A stretch of DNA of 64,000 bases, taken from contig OX438747.1 in assembly GCA_949316235.1 (NCBI GenBank), positions 32,088,601 through 32,152,600 of the forward strand, given 5' to 3'. The translations under genes and the position numbers were made by a program. A model generated the notes under the pieces. That model was not told the origin of the DNA and did no database searches. It saw nothing but the letters and a program-made list of their open reading frames with translations. Of this stretch, positions 12,277-22,800 are shown in pieces (positions within the stretch are counted from its first letter, which is position 1; each line of letters starts with the position of its first letter). This stretch comes from Oegoconia quadripuncta (taxonomy: Eukaryota > Arthropoda > Insecta > Lepidoptera > Autostichidae).

Positions 12277-12306
12277 ATGAGGTTGGTGTGCTTGTTTCTT
12301 TTGTTG
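12277..12306 (+). CDS. Gene A exon 1: start of signal peptide (predicted)
   Basis: ATG followed by ten codons reading MRLVCLFLLL, then a strong donor GTAAGT at 12307. A basic second residue and an all-hydrophobic run are what the first half of a secretory signal peptide looks like. A first coding exon that stops inside the signal peptide is known from lepidopteran silk genes such as fibroin heavy chain. Upstream are a TATA-like box and POU octamers at a suitable distance. The exon ends in phase 0, whereas the giant exon at 16865 begins in phase 1. At least one small exon must therefore lie between them, and I could not fix it. I rate the assignment to gene A as likely but unproven. Confidence 0.55.
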
Positions 12307-12360
12307 GTAAGTTATAAGAGCTAACTTTTCACCAGAATAATATGTAGTTAACAAAAACTA

Positions 12361-12960
12361 AAACCCCTGCTACTGAAGAGTTCCACTATCCTGGCTCCAT
12401 CATCAGACCCTCGACACCAAGTACAATATATTGGACTCGTCAAATGGAATCATATGAGCCCAAACTGGATAGGTTTACTGCCATTGAAAAGTTCCGCAAA
12501 ACACCTCCTAGTTCTGTCATCAGACCCTCGACACCAAGTACAATATATTAGACTCGCCAAATCGAATCATATGAGCCCAAACTGGATAGGTTTACTGCCA
12601 TTGAAAAGTTCCGCAAAACACCTCCTAGTTCTGTCATCAGACCCTCGACACCAAGTACAATATATTAGACTCGTCAAATCGAATCATACGAGCCCAAACT
12701 CGAGGGGTTGCCATTGAAAAGTTCCACAAACCACCTCCTGGTTCTGTCATCAGACCCTCGACACCAAGTGCAATATATTGGACACATCAAGGGGTTTACT
12801 AATAGCCACTTAAGAGTTAGTTCCTCAATCCATGTCCTGGTTCCATCGTCAGACCCTCGACACCAACTGCAATATGTTGAATTCGTCAACACGAATCATA
12901 TACGCCCAAACTCGAAGGGTTTACTGCTACTGAATGTTCCATAATCCACCTCCTGAGTCC
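12361..12960. repeat. 117-bp tandem repeat in gene A intron 1
   Basis: The block CATCAGACCCTCGACACCAA recurs at 12401, 12518, 12635 and 12748, with a diverged copy near 12847: periods 117, 117, 113 and about 99. The second and third units are almost identical. The array begins only 54 bp after the exon 1 donor. Related inverted sequence is at 5220-5430. Confidence 0.85.
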
Positions 12961-13089
12961 ATAATCAGATCAGCTCCAAGATACCAAATTATAGTATTGT
13001 CATCCAAACTACATATACATACAAAGTTTCAATTCGATACGACCATTAGAAGTAACTAAAACTTCCAAGTTTCTCCAAGTCACTCACAA

Positions 13090-13480
13090 GCGTTTTTCTT
13101 AATCTTTTTTTTAGAGGGTGCATTCGAATTCAAAGTAGTAGTTACCTATGTAAATCATACATTTCTAATTCTAATACAATAGCACTACCATTTTGTATAA
13201 AACCTTTTGTAATCCTCCGACAACGGGGCTGCCAAATGCTATAATAAATATCAAGTTGTGGCTCCTTTGGGGTACAACTTGACGGCATTGGTCAGCGATC
13301 CAGTCGCAATCCGCGAGGATATGGTGTACATCTTCCACTACTTTGCAAACAGCACAATTGGGAGTGTCAGTTTTGCGCATTATAAAATCGAAGCTATTCA
13401 AAGGAATGTGACCGGATCTGTCTTAGACACATCTTACTACCAAAATCTTGTTAAAATAACGTGTCACACATTAATATCTG
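13090..13480 (-). pseudogene. LINE ORF2 C-terminal Cys/His motif fragment
   Basis: The minus-strand frame 13401-13171 reads a CAVCK Cys pair, VHHIL, then DCDW. This C-x2-C...H...C pattern lies at the C-terminus of jockey/R1-type non-LTR ORF2 proteins, after the reverse transcriptase. The downstream UTR ends in an A-rich stretch at 13096-13113 (minus orientation). No upstream polymerase domain is present, so it is a truncated relic inside gene A intron 1. Confidence 0.6.
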
Positions 13481-13579
13481 GGCGTTGATTCCGCCAGCTT
13501 GTTTGCGGTGTCTGAATCCGTGATGATCTTTCCATTGACCATGGCGTTTAAGTACACCGCATTTCAAATAAAGTGACCA

Positions 13580-13850
13580 CAATCTCACCTGATGGGAAGA
13601 GACGATCTGGCTGAAGATGATGCACACGATCTCAGTAGGTGCCTATTCACCCTGCTCCTAAAGATCCCAAGGTTGTAGGATGCAGGAAAGACTGACGCCG
13701 GAAGGGAGTTCCATGCCTTGGCTGTTCGGATTATGAATGTAGAGTCGAACCGCTTAATGCGAATGTTCGGTATGTTTACATATACACTTTCTTTCAGGTT
13801 CCTCCGGGCTTGAGCTTTCCCTTTGGATTTTCTGACAGTAAGTATATACA
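13580..13850 (-). pseudogene. LINE reverse transcriptase C-terminal tail
   Basis: The minus-strand frame reads VNIPNIRIKRFDSTFIIRT, then AKAWNSLPASVFPASYN and RVNRHLL. This is the same kind of ORF2 tail as at 7815-8150. It is 5'-truncated at about 13850, where an unrelated repeat starts. The opposite strand carries a well-formed but possibly accidental exon signature at 13798-13837 (see findings). Confidence 0.65.
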
Positions 13851-13869
13851 TACATAACGTCACGACCTT

Positions 13870-14075
13870 TATCCAGACAACTCCGTGGCTCAATGTAAAC
13901 AATACGAATCGCGGGTTCGATCCCCAGCGGGGTACATGTTTAAGTACTCGGTTTGGTTGGTGGTAGGGCATTTTAAATGTCCGCCTGACTAGCCACCACC
14001 ATCTTATCTAAATCTACCGCCAAGCAGCAATGTTAATAGCGTTATTATGTTCCGGTTTGTCAGGGAAGTTCCGGT
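13870..14075 (+). repeat. SINE family A, partial
   Basis: The head begins at CTCCGTGGCTCAATGTAAAC and the body continues to TTATGTTCCGG. The 3' third is missing. Confidence 0.65.
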
Positions 14076-14125
14076 TGGCGATACGAAATTAGCTTAACGT
14101 AACGTTTTTAGTTATGGCTTAACTT

Positions 14126-14255
14126 TGGTAATGGTGTCGATTCGGATGTACGAGTATACCAACTAAATTAAACTAAACTAAAACCAGCTTTACTGTTCTA
14201 ACTAAAACCGTACTGTTCCAGAACAGTACGGTGCCACGGCACCACTTTACATTTC
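14126..14255. mobile_element. Palindromic MITE, degraded copy
   Basis: Begins AATGGTGTCGATTCGGATG and contains the inner block AACTAAAACCAG. It is the same family as 43655-43806 and 55492-55634, but the right arm is lost. Confidence 0.5.
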
Positions 14256-14631
14256 TCGCTTCTGGTACATAGTGTTTTTTTTTATTTTTATTCGTCCATG
14301 TAGGATAGGCAAAAGGTTATAACACCATACAGCCTGGTCTTTTGTAATTTTGGTACATAGTGAGTATGTAGTCATGTGACCTCTCACAATTGACATTTTA
14401 TAACTTGAAAATTATTAAAAACAACAAATATCTCAAAAAGTAAGCATTGTACGACTATGTGTTATATTCACATTTTTACTCCAATTAAGGTGTAGGATCG
14501 ATAGTTGCAGTCTGTCGCATATATCGTTCCCACGATGTATATAATCGTATTGTACTTTTTCTCAGTAAATACACTTTGGTTTAAATAAAGAAACTGAATG
14601 AACATCTCCTTTTGACGATTGATCCATTGAA
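14256..14631. other. Unassigned intron sequence
   Basis: AT-rich, with no coding signal I can support. A LINE-like tail (AAATAAAG) is near 14584. Confidence 0.3.
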
Positions 14632-14905
14632 GACCTGTTTGGTGTAGCGGTTACAAACTCTGACCACTATACTAAATGGTCGCGGGTTCGAATCCCTCTA
14701 GGGGCATATGTTTGTGTGATGAATGCGGTCATGTGAACCCGAGTCATGGATATTTTCACTTATTTTTTTACAACTAAAAAAAATATTTATGTAGTATATC
14801 AACCATCTGGTATCCACAACACAAGCCTATAGTTGCTTACTGTGGAACTAGATGGCGCTGTGTGTATGTCTAAGGATATTTATTATTTATTATCTCCTGT
14901 TCCAT
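14632..14905 (+). repeat. SINE family B
   Basis: The tRNA-like head (CCTGTTTGGTGTAGCGG, then GGTTCGAATCC) is followed by ATATGTTTGTGTGATGAAT, ATCAACCATCTGGTATCC and TAGATGGCGCTGTG. The following 120 bp are also shared with the sequence after the copy at 24793-25075. Confidence 0.8.
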
Positions 14906-15118
14906 AAATTTGTTAATGTTATTGTATTGGGTAGCTAACTTGACTTATAGTTTTACTTAAGAGGGTTTGTCTCACACAGCATTCCATACAAACTTTCAAT
15001 TCCAAATTTACTGATATGAATAGACCGCTTCTAATGAAACTTTATACGTATAAGCAGGATACGTAGATCGAAAAAGTTCCTAGAAAAACAATTCGAAATA
15101 TCAAAATTTAAAGAAGTT

Positions 15119-15405
15119 GACCGCCTCCGTGGTTCAATGTAAACAACATTGGGTTTACGATTCGGAGGTCGCGGGTTCGATCCCCAGCGGGGTACATGTT
15201 TAAGTACTCGGTTTACCACCATCTTATCTGAATCTGCCGCCAAGCAGCAATGTTTATAGCATTGTAGTGTTCCGGTTGTCAGAGATAAGATAGCCAGTTC
15301 TCCAAATGTGTTGGGGCTTCCGGGTCAGTACGCTTCCACCTTCGACCTCATCTTCACTTAACATCAGGTGTGATTGAAGTCAAGTACCAACCCGTTGTGT
15401 ATAAA
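15119..15405 (+). repeat. SINE family A with internal deletion
   Basis: Head and 3' end are complete. The segment between TACTCGGTTT and ACCACCATC is missing about 40 bp compared with other copies. Confidence 0.75.
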
Positions 15406-15729
15406 AAAGAAATATAATGCTTTTTTCTGTTACTATGGAAAACTTCAAACCGCTCTACTTTAATAGGTACTCGTATTTAATACTTTAATACTCTTTTAAT
15501 TAATAATTTAATACTCTTTTTCAAAAATATTCTTTTCAACTTTTTAGATCTATGTACGAATATGTATTTTATGCTTATAAAGTTTCATTAGAATACGAAT
15601 AATTTGGACTTGAAAGATTGTATGGAATACCGTGCGAAATAAATGTTGAACTTCCATATTGATTTCTATTCCAAATCGAACACCAGTCAAAGATGGTATT
15701 GCGTAACTTATTTACTACAAACTATCCGT

Positions 15730-15890
15730 CTTATTCATAAAAATTTACAAACGCCTTATAAGCCGGTTTTAGTTAAGTATGTTTTGTCTCTGTCGTTCTT
15801 AAGGAAATATTGCAATGACAGAAAGTGACAAAACACACTGTAACTAAAACAGGCTTATAAAGTGTGTGTAAATTTTTATGAATAAGAGGG
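15730..15890. mobile_element. Foldback MITE, about 160 bp
   Basis: The arms CTTATTCATAAAAATTTAC (15731) and its complement GTAAATTTTTATGAATAAG (15870) enclose further complementary blocks (AAGCCGGTTTTAGTTA against TAACTAAAACAGGCTT). There is no coding capacity. Confidence 0.65.
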
Positions 15891-16089
15891 TATTAGTTTA
15901 AAAGTAATCCGTGGATAATGTCGGTAGGTGTAAATATACCCACAATCATAATGTGTCAACTTTCTTAAGTAACATGTAATATTTATATGTTTATTATCCT
16001 TAATAAAATTTAAATAAATATATTTACCACTCAGAATTTCATGACAATGAGACTGCGTTACAATTTCTAGACTGCAACTTATGCTGAGA

Positions 16090-16345
16090 AGGAGACCTTC
16101 TTTGATACCACTTTGCGACACCGAAAATTAAATTTTTAAGGACTTTAGTCTATAAGTGAAACATTGCTTAGGTATTTTTATTGAATTTTGTAAACTGCAT
16201 TATGAGATAGGATAGGAGTACCTATCATATGTTTTGTGTACTACTTTTATCTCACTCGGTCTAAATTTCCCGGTGTACATTTTCATATTTCATGTAATAA
16301 TAATATGCGTGTCGCTAAATGGGTCAAATAAACGATTCTAATTCT
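16090..16345 (+). repeat. LINE 3' end, inverted partner of 365-650
   Basis: Shares TCGCTAAATGGGTCAAATAA and preceding UTR blocks with the minus-strand copy near the window start. It ends in a TTCTTA-like tail. Confidence 0.55.
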
Positions 16346-16354
16346 TAAGTGTTT

Positions 16355-16790
16355 ATTATATGCTTTTTTTTTTATATGAGAGGGCGGCAAACGAGCATGC
16401 GGGTCACCTGATGGAAAGCAATCACCGACGCCCATTGACACCCGCAACACCAAAAGGGTCACAGATGCGTTGCCGGCCTTTGAGGAAGGTGTAGGCTCGT
16501 TTCTTGAAGGTTCCAATGTCGTACTCGTTCGGGAATATCGCTGCCGGAAGTCCGTTCCACAGGGTGGTCGTACGTGGTCAGAAGTTTCTTGAGAAACGTA
16601 CAGTGGTAGACTTCCACTCATCCAGGTGATATGGATGGAAATTTAATTTTCGGCGAGAAGTGTATCGGTTAAATTGAGCAGCGGGTATTAGCTCGAACAG
16701 TTCTTCAGAACACTCCCCATGAAATATGCGATAGAGAATGCAGAGGGACGCGACGCCTCTTCGCAACGCTATATTATGCTTCTTATAGTA
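16355..16790 (-). pseudogene. LINE ORF2 C-terminal fragment
   Basis: The minus strand reads CILYRIFHGECSEELFEL, IPAAQFNRYTSRRKLNFHP, HLDEWKSTTVRFSRNF, then [17 protein letters not shown] and FKKRAYTFL in a second frame. This is a well-known non-LTR reverse-transcriptase C-terminus abundant in Lepidoptera. A frame break near 16600 makes it dead. A sister copy is at 31141-31350 and a fragment at about 11485-11600. It abuts the intron just before the giant exon of gene A. Confidence 0.7.
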
Positions 16791-16864
16791 ATATTTGGTA
16801 TAAATAGTACAGTGCCACTACAACCTTACGATAACCTTATCTTATTTAATTAATATCTCCACAG

Positions 16865-19800
16865 AATTGAAGGGAACGGGAACACAGGCTCAGTCTGAAG
16901 CTCAGACACAGAATCAGTCTCAGCTCCAACCTCTAGCACAAGCTCAATCTCAGACTCAATCTGAAGCTCAATCTCAAATACAGGAACATAAAGAACCCTC
17001 ACATTATGACGATAGCAATAATGTTAAAAACCAGAAACTGGGTATAGCCAGAAGTAAAATCTCCGATGAATCAACAAAATGGTTAGGAAATAAACAAAAT
17101 ACGATGATAGCACATTGTGAGCAGCCAGAACCACCATGTGACAAACCAGAGCCTACTTGTGATAAACCAGAACCACCATGTGACGAACCAGAGCCTACTT
17201 GTGACCTACCAGAACCACCATCTGACATCCCAGAGCCTACTTGTGACCAGCCAGAACCACCATGTGACAGACCAGAGCCTACTTGTGACCAACCAGAACC
17301 ACCATGTGGCAAACCAGAACCACCATGTGACAAACCAGAGCCTACTTGTGACCAGCCAGAACCACCATGTGACAAACCAGAGCCTACTTGTGACCAAGCA
17401 GAACCACCATGTGACAAACCAGAGCCTACTTGTGACCAACCAGAACCACCATGCGACAAACCAGAGCCTACCTGTGATAAACCAGAACCACCATGTGACC
17501 AACCAGAACCACCATGTGACATCCCAGAGCCTACTTGTGAACAACCAGAACCACCATCTGACATCCCAGAGCCTACTTGTGACCAGCCAGAACTACCATG
17601 TGACAAACCAGAGTCTACTTGTGACCAACTAGAACCACCATGTGACAAACCAGAGCCTAGTTGTGACCAGCCAGAACCACCATGTGACAAACCAGAGCCT
17701 ACTTGTGATAAACCAGAACCACCATGTGACGAACCAGAGCCTACTTGTGACCTACCAGAACCACCATCTGACATCCCAGAGCCTACTTGTGACCAGCCAG
17801 AACCACAATGTGACATCCCAGAGCCTACTTGTGAACAACCAGAACCACCATGTGACAAACCAGAGCCAACTTGTGACCAATCAGAACCACCATGTGATAA
17901 ACCAGAGCCTACTTGTGACCAACCAGAACCACCATGTGACAAACCAGAGCCCACTTGTGACCAGCCAGAACCACCATGTGACAAACCAGAGCCTACTTGT
18001 GACCAACTAGAACAACCATGTGACAAACCAGAGCCTACTTGTGACCAGCCAGAACCACCATGTGACAAAGCAGAGCCTACTTGTGACCAACCAGAACCAC
18101 CATGTGACAAACCAGAGCCTACTTGTGACCAACCAGAACCACCATGTGACAAACCAGAGCCTACTTGTGACCAGCCAGAACCACCATGTGACAAACCAGA
18201 GCCTACTTGTAACCAACCAGAACCACCATGTGACAAACCAGAGCCTACTTGTGACCAACCAGAGCCTACTTGTGACCAACCAGAACCACCATGTGACAAA
18301 CCAGAGCCTACTTGTGACCAACCAGAACCACCATGCGACAAACCAGAGCCTACCTGTGATAAACCAGAACCACCATGTGACCAACCAGAACCACCATGTG
18401 ACATCCCAGAGCCTACTTGTGAACAACCAGAACCACCATGTGACAAACCAGAGCCAACTTGTGAACAACCAGAACCACCTTGTGATATCCCAGAGCCTAC
18501 TTGTGAACAACCAGAACCACCATGTGACAAACCAGAGCCAACTTGTGATCAACCAGAACCACCATGTGACAAACCAGAGCCTACTTGTGACCAACCAGAG
18601 CCTACTTGTGACCAACCAGAACCACCATGTGACAAACCAGAGCCTACTTGTGACCAACCAGAACCACCATGCGACAAACCAGAGCCTACCTGTGATAAAC
18701 CAGAACCACCATGTGACCAACCAGAACCACCATGTGACATCCCAGAGCCTACTTGTGACCAACCAGAACCACCATGTGACAAACCAGAGCCTACTTGTGA
18801 CCAACCAGAACCACCATGCGACAAACCAGAGCCTACCTGTGATAAATCAGAACCACCATGTGACCAACCAGAACCACCATGTGACATCCCAGAGCCTACT
18901 TGTGAACAACCAGAACCACCATGTGACAAACCAGAGCCAACTTGTGAACAACCAGAACCACCATGTGACAAAGCAGAGCCCACTTGTGACCAACCAGAAC
19001 CACCATGTGACAAACCAGAGCCTACTTGTGACCAACCAGAGCCTACTCGTGACCAACCAGAACCACCATGTGACAAACCAGAGCCTACTTGTGACCAACC
19101 AGAACCACCATGCGACAAACCAGAGCCTACCTGTGATAAACCAGAACCACCATGTGACCAACCAGAACCACCATGTGACATCCCAGAGCCTACTTGTGAC
19201 CAGCCAGAAACACCATGTGACAAACCAGAGCCTACTTGTGACCAACCAGAACCACCATGTGACAAACCAGAGCCTACTTATGACCAAACAGAACCACCAT
19301 GTGACAAACCAGAGCCTACTTGTGACCAACCAGAGCCTACTTGTGACCAACCAGAACCACCATGTGACAAACCAGAGCCTACTTGTGACCAACCAGAACC
19401 ACCATGCGACAAACCAGAGCCAACCTGTGATAAACCAGAACCACCATGTGACCAACCAGAACCACCATGTGACATCCCAGAGCCTACTTGTGAACAACCA
19501 GAACCACCATGTGACAAACCAGAGCCAACTTGTGAACAACCAGAACCACCATGTGACATCCCAGAGCCTACTTGTGACCAACCAGAACCACCATGTGACA
19601 CACCAGAGCCTACTTGTGACCAGCCAGAACCACCATGTGACAAACCAGAGCCTACTTGTGACCAGCCAGAACCACCATGTGACAAACCAGAGCCTACTTG
19701 TAACCAACCAGAACCACCATGCGACAAACCAGAGCCTACTTGTGATATACCAGAACCACCATGTGACGAACCAGAGCCTACTTGTGACCTACCAGAACCA

Positions 19801-22800
19801 CCATCTGACATCCCAGAGCCTACTTGTGACAAACCAGAACCAACATGTGACAAACCAGAGCCTACTTGTGACGAGCCAGAACCACCATGTGCCATCCCAG
19901 AGCCTACTTGTGACCAACCAGAACCACCATGTGACGTCCCAGAGCCTACTTGTGAACAACCAGAACCACCATGTGACAAAACAGAGCCAACTTGTGAACA
20001 ACCAGAACCACCATGTGACAAAACAGAGCCAACTTGTGACCAGCCAGAACCACCATATGACTTACCAGAGGCTACTTGTGACCAGCCAGAACCACCATGT
20101 GACAAACCAGAGCCTACTTGTGACCTACCAGAACCACCATCTGACATCCCAGAGCCTACTTGTGACAAACCAGAGCCTACTTGTGACCAGCCAGAACCAC
20201 CATGTGACAAACCAGAGCCTACTTGTGACGAGCCAGAACCACCATGTGCCATCCCAGAGCCTACTTGTGACCAACCAGAACCACCTTGTGATATCCCAGA
20301 GCCTACTTGTGAACAACCAGAACCACCATCTGACAAACCAGAGCCAACTTGTGATCAACCAGAACCACCATGTGACAAACCAGAGCCTACTTGTGACCAA
20401 CCAGATCCACCATGTGATATCCCAGAGCCTACTTGTGAACAACCAGAACCACCATGTGACAAACCAGAGCCAACTTGTGACCAACCAGAACCACCATGTG
20501 ACATGCCCGAGCCTACTTGTGAACAACCAGAACCACCATGTGACAAACCAGAGCCAACTTGTGACCAACCAGAACCACCATGTGACATCCCAGAGCCTAC
20601 TTGTGAACAACCAGAACCACAATGTGACAAACCAGAGCCAACTTGTGACCAACCAGAACCACCATGTGACAAACCAGAGCCTACTTGTGACCAACCAGAA
20701 CCACCATGTGACAAACAAGAGCCTACTTGTGACCAGCCAGAACCACCATGTGACAAACCAGAGCCTACTTGTGACCAGCCAGAACCACCATGTGACAAAC
20801 CAGAGCCTACTTGTGACCAACCAGAACCACCATGCGACAAACCAGAGCCTACTTGTGATAAACCAGAACTACCATGTGACAAACAAGAGCCTACTTGTGA
20901 CCAGCCAGAACCACCATGTGACAAACCAGAGCCTACTTGTGAACAACCAGAACCACCATGTGACAAACCAGAGCCTACTTGTGACCAGCCTGAACCACCC
21001 TGTGACAAACCAGAGCCAACTTGTGACAAACCAGAGCCTACTTGTGACCAACCAGAACCACCATGTGACAAACAAGAGCCTACTTGTGACCAGCCAGAAC
21101 CACCATGTGACAAACCAGAGCCTACTTGTGACCAGCCAGAACCACCATGTGACAAACCAGAGCCTACTTGTGACCAACCAGAACCACCATGTGACAAACC
21201 AGAGCCTACTTGTGACCAGCCAGAACCACCATGTGACAAACAAGAGCCTACTTGTGACCAGCCAGAACCACCATGTGACAAACCAGAGCCTACTTGTGAA
21301 CAACCAGAACCACCATGTGACAGACCAGAGCCAACTTGTGACCAACCAGAACCACCATGTGACAAACCAGAGCCTACTTGTGACCAGCCTGAACCACCCT
21401 GTGACAAACCAGAGCCAACTTGTGACAAACCAGAGCCTACTTGTGACCAACCAGAACCACCATGTGACAAACCAGAGCCTACTTGTGACCAACCAGAACC
21501 ACCATGTGACAAACCAGAGCCAACTTGTGGTCAACCAGAACCACCATGTGATAAACCAGAGCCTACTTGTGACCAACCAGAACCACCATGTGATAAACCA
21601 GAGCCTACTTGTGACCAACCAGAACCACCATGTGACAAACCAGAGCCAACTTGTGACCAACCAGAACCACCATGTGATAAACCAGAGCCTACTTGTGACC
21701 AACCAGAACCACCATGTGATAAACCAGAGCCTACTTGTGACCAACCAGAACCACCATATGACAAACCAGAGCCTACTTGTGACCAACCAGAACCACCATG
21801 TGACAAACCAGAGCCTACTTGTGACCAACCAGAACCACCATGTGACAAACCAGAGCCTACTTGTGACAAACCAGAGCCAACTTGTGACCAGCCTGAACCA
21901 CCCTGTGACAAACCAGAGCCAACTTGTGACAAACCAGAGCCTACTTGTGACCAACCAGAACCACCATGTGACAAACCAGAGCCTACTTGTGACCAACCAG
22001 AACCACCATGTGATAAACCAGAGCCTACTTGTGACCAACCAGAACCACCATGTGACAAACCAGAGCCAACTTGTGACCAACCAGAACCACCATGTGATAA
22101 ACCAGAGCCTACTTGTGACCAACCAGAACCACCATGTGACATCCCAGAGCCTACTTGTGACCAACCAGAACCACCATGTGACAAACCAGAGCCAACTTGT
22201 GACCAACCAGAACCACCATGTGACAAACCAGAACCTACTAGTGACCAGCCTGAACCACCCTGTGACAAACCAGAGCCAACTTGTGACAAACCAGAGCCTA
22301 CTTGTGACCAACCAGAACCACCATGTGACAAACCAGAGCCTACTTGTGACCAACCAGAACCACCATGTGACAAACCAGAGCCAACTTGTGACCAACCAGA
22401 CCCACCATGTGATATACCAGAGCCTACTTGTGACCAACCAGAACCACCATGTGATAAACCACAGCCTTGTGACCAACCAGAACCACCATGTGACAAACCA
22501 GAGCCAACTTGTGACCAACCAGAACCACCATGTGATAAACCAGAGCCTACTTGTGACCAACCAGAAACACCATGTGATAAACCAGAGCCTACTTGTGACC
22601 AACCAGAACCACCATGTGACAAACCAGAGCCTACTTGTGACCAACCAGAACCACCATGTGACAAACCAGAGCCTACTTGTGACAAACCAGAGCCTACTTG
22701 TGACCAACCAGAACCACCATGTGTCAAACCAGAGCCTACTTGTGACCAACCAGAACCACCATGTGACAAACCAGAGCCTACTTGTGACCAACCAGAACCA

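Noticed and set aside
13100..13138. Exon after TTTTTTTTAG in gene A intron 1
   Set aside because: The T-rich tract is the poly(A) of a minus-strand LINE 3' end; the phase and frame do not fit.
14112..14127. Exon 2 of gene A reading LWLNF (phase 0 to 1)
   Set aside because: The donor GTAATG spans the start of a MITE, the acceptor tract is short, and the joined leader has no signal-peptidase site.
15548..15563. Exon 2 of gene A after a strong acceptor (AACTTTTTAG)
   Set aside because: The phase fits, but the last base T would create TAA with the first two bases of the giant exon.
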